From Anisus vortex (lineage: Eukaryota; Mollusca; Gastropoda; Planorbidae): a DNA stretch of 64,000 nucleotides. The translations under genes and the position numbers were made by a program. Below are positions 56,613-64,000 of the stretch, in pieces. Location: positions 15,224,284 to 15,288,283 of the forward strand of contig OX421506.1 of assembly GCA_949126835.1 (NCBI GenBank). The letters are read 5' to 3'. Under the pieces are notes generated by a model that ran no database searches, was not told where the DNA came from, and worked only from the letters and a program-made list of their open reading frames with translations. Within the stretch, counting starts at the first letter, position 1. Each line of letters starts with the position of its first letter.

Positions 56613-57004
56613 CTGAAAAATCGAATTATTATTTTGTTATTTTTTTTTTTTTAATTTGGAATGTCTATATAATTTACATCAAATTTACATCTAATTTACA
56701 TATATAATATATTATTGTATGATCTTCAAAACTTTTAATTAGACGTCCATTTTAACTGAACTATTGTAATATATGTGCCGTGGTGTGTGCGTGCTTGTGT
56801 GCATTGGGATTCATCCTCTTCAAATAACTTATAGTGTTCACTTATTTATACGTTTCTATCATTTTTAAAAAATAGTGACTTATTGGTGTGATAATAAAAT
56901 GATTCACATTGACTATATCCACAAAGGAAACAATGTTGCCCTTTTTATGTAGCAGACTAGAAATATTTCTTTACCAAACAAGACAAAATTATTTTTATAT
57001 TGAT
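56613..57004. other. 3' UTR and flank of the SMYD-like gene
   Basis: An AATAAA at 56893-56898, about 280 bp after the stop codon, is a plausible poly(A) signal. No other feature was seen. Confidence 0.45.
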
Positions 57005-57285
57005 TTAGTAAAAGTAAAGTAAAGTATCCCGTCGGACCACATTGATCCCTAGGGCCGTTGTTTACCAGATTACCAGTTACTGTGGCCACGTGAATGTGTG
57101 GCCAGCTCAATGCCAATCCGCCTTTACTTTACACCAACTAACGTCAGGTACCCACTAAGCTGGGTAGGCTCAGTGGCACCCTCCAGCCTCGGGAACGAAT
57201 CCTAGCCTTCACCAGGACTCGAATAGAGAACCTTCGGCACGCCAGTCGAACGCGCTGCCGCTCGACCACCAGGTCCCATGTAAGC
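57005..57285 (-). mobile_element. tRNA-derived SINE (family C), full length
   Basis: The reverse complement begins GGTGGTCGAGCGGCAGCGCG (A box), then CTGGCGTGCCGAAGGTTCTC and a GATTCGT-type region, and carries the body GTAAAGTAAAGGCGG, a GGCCACACATTCACG block and an ACTTTACTTTACTTT tail. It is a good reference copy. Confidence 0.85.
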
Positions 57286-57519
57286 CTAGGCCCTATTAGT
57301 AGCATTAACAAATAAAGTTGGGAAAAATTTAGGGACATAAAAAATATAGAATAATGATTGAGTAAATACCCTCAAGTTTTTCAAAGTTATAATGATTAAG
57401 CAAAGACCCTTACGTTTTTCTAAGTTAACAGAGACAATTGTTTGTTTTTTTAAGTAAAATACTTAAAGTATCTTTCTACCAATGTAACCGTGTCTGACCT
57501 ATACAGAAGTATTTCTTGA

Positions 57520-57672
57520 TTCATCCAAACGACTAATTCATAGAAACGTTCTTTCTTCTCGAGTAAAATCCGGGCACGGAATGAACAAACCATGAATACC
57601 AGCAAACTTCATTCAAAACCCTAATAAAAATTCTGCAAGGCGAATTAGCATAGGGCGCAATCATCTTGTATG
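57520..57672 (+). mobile_element. CR1-like LINE 3' fragment
   Basis: Decayed copy of the 42345-42500 region: TTCTTCTCGAG, CGGGCACGGAATG, then a GGGCGCAATCATCTTGTAT end. Confidence 0.6.
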
Positions 57673-57673
57673 A

Positions 57674-59061
57674 CAGGGGTCGGCAACCTAAGCCACGCTT
57701 TCCAAACTTTGGCACGCAGATCGATTTTCAATGGCACGCGAGAGACCTCCAAAAATTATTTTTTTAGTGATGAAAAAAAACCAAGGCATTTTTTTTGTTC
57801 TGAATTAGGAAAATTGACTGCTGAAGCTGATGTTTCTGAATGACAAAAACAATGAACAACAACAATATTTATTAGCGACTTAGTACTTATGATAAGTACA
57901 ATAAAGGCATAGACAATTATAACATTAGTAGATATAATAAATTATATCAATAGCGACACATTTCAGTGAGTTGAACTTGCATTTACAAGTACCACTGGAA
58001 TGGATGTGCATTGAAACTGGACATATATCTTGCCGTGAACTCAATTTCAAAACATTTAACTACATGTATATCCCTATATTAAGGCATATTTAAAAAGAGA
58101 TAGTTAGGGCTTTTTCAGAAGTACATCGATGTATTCGAAGCGGAGTTTTCTAACCAACGACAAGACTTTCAAAAACTTAAACAAAAATGGGCATCCAAAT
58201 GTGCCCAGTTGCGGAAAGCTGCTTAGCTAAGGAAAGTTTATCTGCAATTTTCAACTGATAGGCATTCGCTCTTCTACTTTCAGCTTTTTGTTCAACTTAC
58301 ACTTATAACGAAAAAAAAATAAGTCAGTAATATTTTTATATTATAAACCATAACTTGTTCGGTTTTTTTTTTATTAAAGGGAGCTAATTAAAGCATTTTA
58401 TTTGTGCTAATAATTTTAGTAAGCCTATGTTTCATTTTTTGTTTATTTTTTATAAAAGAATAAATGACTTACAAGTTATAACGATGAAATGAACAAAACT
58501 TTAAAAGTATTTGAATATTGTATAAATATTTTATGAATAAAAGCTTTATATGTATACTTTCAAACATTAAATTAACTACTCGTTTTGTCTGATAACTACG
58601 TATCAATTCCGCTTATTGGTACTCCTTCTTTGTTGTTCAGTGTAGGCCTACATATAAACCCATTAAAGGATATCTCAGATTCTCAGTATACTGAGACAAC
58701 AACATAATAATCATTAGTAAGTGTTATTACTTTATCTCGAGTGCCAAAATAATGTTTAGACATTAGACAATAATTACCATAAATGTGAAAGTTAAGTAGA
58801 CTAATAAAATATTGTATTTGATATAAATTAAAAATACAAATAAAAAGGTTTTTTAGTAAATATAAAATGATTTAACTATTATCTATATACATCTACTTTG
58901 CTTTTGGCCATGGTCTTGCTACGGAGTTAAATTAATAGTCCTATAAAAAAAAATTGTTAAAACGTATAATAGAGCAGGTTGACTTTTTAAGGCCGTTGGT
59001 ACGCTAATTGATTTAGAAATCCTAGTTTGGCACATTATTAACAAAAGGTTGGCGATCCCTG
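57674..59061. mobile_element. hAT-like element, 1388 bp, non-coding
   Basis: Ends CAGGGGTCGGCAACCT and AGGTTGGCGATCCCTG, with TTGGCACGC at the left and TTTGGCACATT at the right. The flanking 8 bp TTGTATGA and TTGTGATA agree at 5 of 8 positions. No transposase frame survives. It is collinear in part with 8206-9060, and 37556-37751 is a short derivative. Confidence 0.78.
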
Positions 59062-59212
59062 TTGTGATATGATGTATTATTGTATTGTGATATGATTTAT
59101 TATTGTATTTTGATATGATGTATTATTGTATTGTGATATGATGTATTATTGTATTGTGATATGATGTATTATTGTATTGTGATATGATGTATTATTGTAT
59201 CTGTATCTGTAT
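59062..59212. repeat. 23-bp minisatellite, about six copies
   Basis: Units of TTGTGATATGATGTATTATT plus GTA directly follow the right end of the hAT-like element; the first unit may derive from its target-site duplication. Confidence 0.88.
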
Positions 59213-59320
59213 TGAGTACATGGCAAAACCCCGTGCGGGTATCGCTGCCACGGGAGGGGGGGGGGGTGCGCACGGGTAGGCCTACTAAGGCTTCGATAGA
59301 CTCTGTTTAAAAGAGTCTAG

Positions 59321-61285
59321 TGTTACGTCCACAATCCCCTTGTGGCCAGAGCTGTGTAGATCTTGCTGATAATTCTCGTTAGTCCTAGGGGAGACTTTAA
59401 TTATTAGTATTTATGTTTCAGTATTACACGAACTCTTCTTATAGTCCTGGGCACAAATTCAGTATTTGTATTCCAACATTTCCTTTCTTGTACATTAGAT
59501 TAGTAGATAAATCTTATAGTAATGTATACAACACAATAGAATAGTAACTTGACAAGGAAGCTTCAGTGTAACTGTTGTTGATAGTTTATTTCAGGTGGTA
59601 TGTTCAATATATACAATGTATCTATTATGTACAGTTAGAATAAAATAGTGCAAACACAAACGTTCTCAAAGGAACATATTTTGAAACTCTCCGTCTTTCA
59701 GACAAAACAAATCATTAAATACTATCCGAGTGGTGCAAGGGACAGACCCACTACCAGTAGGGGTGAAAATCATGGTAACATTACAAAACTCATAACAAAA
59801 CGATAGGAACTTCCCCTATTAAATAATGAGTCGTTCCCAGACCCTGAGAATTTGAGATCAACACAGAATCCCAACATTACCTAGAACCTTTTGTTTTCCT
59901 ACTAAACGTCCTAATATTGTGTGTAGTAAGAAAAGAGAGAGAGAGGGGAATAAACATTGCGTGTTCCAATTCTTGGAAAAACAATATACATGACACGCCC
60001 CCACCCAATGAAAGAAATAATGTACCATAATTACCCAAGTAATACTCAACATGGTAAATTTTTCGTACTTAACACTATCGTTTTAACAACCATCAATCAA
60101 TGGAAGATTATAAGACAATTTAAGCAAACATGGCTCACTGGCACAACTAAATTATAAAAAGTGTCACTACCCAATGGTAATTGTGATTATAACGTGATGG
60201 ACAAATATTTCCCCGTTAATATTAATATTAACTAATGTCTCAACAAGTACAAATAATTCAAAAATATTCTAGTCATTCTTATTTTAACTATGTACAGTTG
60301 TGTGGATTTCCACCAAAAATTAGCAAAAAGTCTTAATCTATTTAAACAAATATAACATTGCTCAAACTCTGTCAATTTTCAACAGTTTACTTCTAATATA
60401 CAAACCAAAAGATAAGTAATACGTAACTCGAATCAAACTATAGGTTACTTCCCCTTTAAATTACAGTGTCAACTTGACATTAACAGGGTTCATACCTAAG
60501 ATGATGATACTTCCCCTTTTCTCAAATATGAGGAGAAAATATGCTCTAGTTACGATTACTACAGTAATCTAAATATTAAAATGTAATCCACTATTATGCG
60601 TTTTTGGCAAATTTAAAAGTTTAATATAAAAGATTGTTCAGGGTTGAATGAGTGCACACCTTTAGGTACCTTTGTTTCCCTCCATTCCCGGATATATGGA
60701 ATATATAACAACCTATACAACATAGTGAATATCCACTAGTCTTTCCCATTCTATTACCATGATATAACAATTTGGCAATAGATTTCCAATATTATATATT
60801 AATTTATACCAATTGATATTACATCTCTTTCTAAGATAAAAAATGGTACATATTATTATTTAGTTCCATTCATTAACTAAAATAAAACAAGATAATAAAT
60901 CAACTAGCTCAAAGTTTTCCCACTTAATTACATGTGATGACAATTACTTTTATCCATCCATATCAAGTAAATACGTGCATATTTATATATTTATTGCATA
61001 GTGCATCAAAATTTAAATGGAATTTCTTTTCCATAATAAAATGAATTGAATCAAATGAATTAAAAATATATCAGAACATCAATATTATACATGATTATAA
61101 AAATTATTAATACTTTCAAAAGACTTGACTTCTGTATGATACAAGTATTCTATAGGTATTCCATAATCAAAATTCAAACGAATGATAGGTTATCATGACA
61201 CATTCTTAATGAATAAATGAGATGATCTGAAAAAGAAGTATTGGGTTATTCAGTCAATCATGTAGCACCCGAGATAGAGTATCAG
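59321..61285 (-). mobile_element. Probable 3' non-coding region and LTR of the Gypsy element
   Basis: This AT-rich stretch follows the pol reading frame. On the minus strand the remnant frame DKVIADTLSRVLHD and a stop lie at about 61290-61247. AGGGGAAGT occurs on the minus strand near 60525, 60461 and 59817, resembling polypurine tracts. TGTTACGTCC at 59321 could be one LTR edge, but I found no second LTR, because the 5' part is outside the window. Boundaries are therefore uncertain. Confidence 0.4.
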
Positions 61286-64000
61286 CTATGACCTTGTCTC
61301 TATCTTGTCGATGATACGGGGAATGGGATACCAGTCGGTCTTTGTCAAATTACTTAATTTCCCAAGGTCTCTATAAAACTGCAGTGTGTGGTCGGCTTTT
61401 GGTACCATCACACAGGGTGTAGACCATTTGCTATCACATTTTTCTCCTATGTCATCTTCTAACATATACTTTACATCTAATTTAATATGCTCAGGTCTGA
61501 TGGGGTCAAATGGATGCTGTTTAATAGACCTGGCATTCTCGGTTAACACTACATCGTGCTCTATGACATGTGTCCTACTGGGAACATTTGTAAACATTGA
61601 CTTATTTTCATGTACCAGCTCAATAATCTTCTCCTTATCTTCTACCGGAAGATGTTCTAGCCTTGTATCTAAACTCTTAAGGGCATCTGTATTATTAAGT
61701 TTACTCTCTGCAAACTTATATTCTATCCTAGATAAATCCGTCGGGACTCTAGCTAATGAGATCATGGGGACCTCTTGTGGTTTACTCTTTTCCCTGGAAA
61801 CATAGGGCTTAAGTAAATTAATATGGCATACCCTCTGTTTTTGTCTCCGGTCAGGAGTCTTTATCAAATAATTGACCTCGCCAAGCTTTGACTCTATCTC
61901 ATAGGGTCCACTAAACTTTGCACTTAAAGGCTGATTTTGCAAAGGTAGAAACACAAGAACTTTGTCACCTGGTGCAAAAGTTCTAGCTGTAGCTTTACGG
62001 TCATAGTTCTGTCTCATACGCTCCTGCATCTGTGGAAAATGAATCTTCACATGGTTAAAAGCATGATAAAGCCTATTTTTAAATTTATCTACATATGACA
62101 AAAGTCCAATCGGTTCACTGTCCGTTAGCCAAGTTTCATGTAGAAGTTTCAACGGACCTCTGACTGAGTGTCCATACACAAGTTCGAATGGGCTAAACCC
62201 CAGGGATTCCTGAGTGGCCTCCCTTGCAGCGAACAGTACATAAGGCACACCCTTATCCCAGTCTTTCTCGTTTTCATAACAGTACTTTTTAAGCATCGAT
62301 TTTAATGTCTGATGAAACCTTTCCAGAGCTCCCTGGCTCTCAGGATGATAGGCACTTGATAGCCTATGGCTTATCCCTAATTGTTCCATGACTTGTTTGA
62401 AAATGTTCGAAGTAAAGTTAGTCCCCTGGTCGGACTGTACTGTCTTCGGTAGGCCATAACGTGTAAAGAAATTTGTCAGGGCGTCTACCACCTTCACTGT
62501 TGTTATGTTCCGTAACGGAATGGCTTCCGGAAAGCGAGTGGATGAACACATGACTGTGAGCAGGTATTGAAAACCGGCTTTTGTTTTCGGCAACGGGCCC
62601 ACGCAATCAATGAGTATATGACTGAATGGTTCGTCGAACGCTGGTATCGGCTGGAGTGGAGCGACAGGAATTCGTTGGTTAGGACGTCCTACCATTTGGC
62701 ATACGTGGCAAGTCTTGCAGTATTGTTCGACATCTCTTCTCAGTCCTGGCCAGTAGAAGTAAGGGAGGATACGGTTGTGCGTTTTTCGGACTCCCATGTG
62801 ACCAGCGAAAGGAAGATCATGCGCCAAACGCAGTATATCTTGACGATAGCACTTAGGTATTACAATCTGGTGAATACTGTCCCACTCGTTTGTACCTGAG
62901 TTGAGCGGTTTCGACTTTCTCATCAACACTTCATCTTTCATGTAGAAACATTCCGCCATTGCATCTGCAGTCTTTTCATCAACAGCTTTCATTCTGAGTT
63001 GCATTATTACTTCGTCATTAAATTGTTCTTTCACCAATTTCTGCTTTGGTGACAAATTGTTATCGTTCTCTGTTGCATCAGCAGTTGTTAGTTCAGCAAA
63101 GAACGTAGCACTTAAATCGATGTCAGGTGTTTCTGTTATCACTGTTTCATTCGCATGTGTGTCTTCAGAACAGACAAACACATCTTTCGTTGCACTACAC
63201 GGCGTAGCAGGAGTCTTTACCGACTTCTTTTTCTGCATTGCTCTTGTCAGTGCACATGTTGGGCGTTCATTGGCAGGACGTAGGTTTTTGTCCTCCGCCA
63301 TCTTTGTCTCCAACACTTTAACCATGGGCTCGACAGTGACTCTGCCGCCCATAATGTCATTTCCTAATATCATGGAAACGCCTTTGACGGGTAGTGCGCG
63401 CCACACTCCCACTACGATGTTACCTGTAAAAATATCCGACTCGAGTTTTATTCTGTGCAGTGGAGCTTCCACAGCCTCCATACTAGCACCTCTCAGCACA
63501 ACAGACTCACCGGTACTGGTGGCATCCGTTAACAGCACACTGCCCTCCAGGATCACGCTGACAGCAGAACCCGTGTCACGTAATATCTGTATTTTCTTCT
63601 TGCTGAGTACATCGACTTCTGTCGACACTGTCCCCTCGTAGACAAAGGGTCGAAAATCGGATAAGTCGTCCTCTTTCGGGACTTCAGGAACCATCTCTTC
63701 CTCACGGCCTTCTGAAAGCATAAAAGATTGAGTACAGCTATTCTCTTTTACCTTAGATAGACTGTTCTCAAAAACCATCGACTCCACAACTATGGGCGAT
63801 GCCGGCCGCATTTCTTTTGAGTTTCTTGACCCTGTGTTGCACACTTCTTCTGTCTGCTTGCTGTCTTTCTGCACTCTGGCACAGTGTAGAATAGCACCTT
63901 GCTTCTTGGTAAGGATCCAACAATCTTTCTTCATGTGGCCCTCTTTCTTGCAATTGAAACATACCACCTTTGCTTTATTTACATCTGTCTGCTTCCTGAA
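61286..64000 (-). pseudogene. Ty3/Gypsy gag-pol with integrase before reverse transcriptase, internally deleted
   Basis: One frame is open from the window edge (64000) to a stop at 61286, about 904 residues; the N-terminus lies outside. Counting from the GTG at 63967: zinc knuckle CFNCKKEGHMKKDC at 3-16; protease RDTGSAVSVI at 130-139; integrase HHCC finger with H383, H390, C420, C423; catalytic D454, D513 and E549 (35 residues between the last two); an integrase tail ending HINLLKPY; a linker; then the start of a reverse transcriptase (SIKQHPF, STPCVMVPKAD, DWYPIPRIIDKIE) at about 814-890. The RT catalytic core and most of RNase H are absent. Just past the junction a shifted frame gives DKVIADTLSRVLHD and a stop, the usual end of RNase H. 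PR and IN look intact; the copy lacks RT activity. Confidence 0.88.

Noticed and set aside
61386..61805. 139-codon + strand reading frame
   Set aside because: Antisense to the Gypsy pol frame, with no independent evidence.
63057..63641. 194-codon + strand reading frame
   Set aside because: Shadow of the Gypsy gag-pol frame on the opposite strand; no recognisable domain.

Overview
This window looks like an animal (bilaterian invertebrate) nuclear genome, most likely a mollusc and perhaps a heterobranch gastropod. The evidence is AT-rich DNA, three conserved spliced animal genes with GT..AG introns, tRNA-derived SINEs, and L2/CR1-like, RTE-like, hAT, pogo/Tigger-like and Ty3/Gypsy elements. 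The species call is an inference from repeat style only. Nothing bacterial or viral was seen, and there is no CRISPR array or rRNA.

Layout: 1-10 kb is a repeat field with an L2-like LINE, a CR1-like LINE, a nearly intact RTE-like reverse transcriptase, a purine-rich array and a decayed hAT. 10.3-23.0 kb is a complete 12-exon ZC3H15 (DFRP1) orthologue on the + strand. Its introns hold two hAT elements with target-site duplications, two minisatellites, SINE and LINE pieces and a decayed partial copy of one of its own exons. 23.0-26.7 kb is the convergent intergenic region. 26.7-37.4 kb is an ASB8 orthologue (ankyrin repeats plus SOCS box) on the - strand in six coding exons, with a 112-unit 22-bp satellite in one intron. 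37.4-49.2 kb is repeat-rich: nested SINEs, MITEs and two hAT elements with perfect 8-bp target-site duplications. 49.2-56.6 kb is a six-exon SET/MYND (SMYD-like) gene on the + strand with a 66-unit 28-bp satellite in an intron. 57-64 kb holds SINE, LINE and hAT pieces and, running off the right edge on the - strand, a defective Ty3/Gypsy retrotransposon whose integrase lies upstream of its reverse transcriptase (Gmr1-like order).

The three host genes are not an operon and have unrelated roles: ZC3H15 stabilises the GTPase DRG1, ASB8 is a substrate receptor for a Cullin-5 ubiquitin ligase, and the SMYD-like protein is a probable lysine methyltransferase. The points most worth a second look are the SMYD-like protein's second, split MYND finger, the Gypsy domain order with its internal deletion, SINEs that share one tRNA-like head but carry tails of two different LINE families, and the structured satellites inside introns. 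All coordinates, alignments and counts come from reading by eye; no database search was run.
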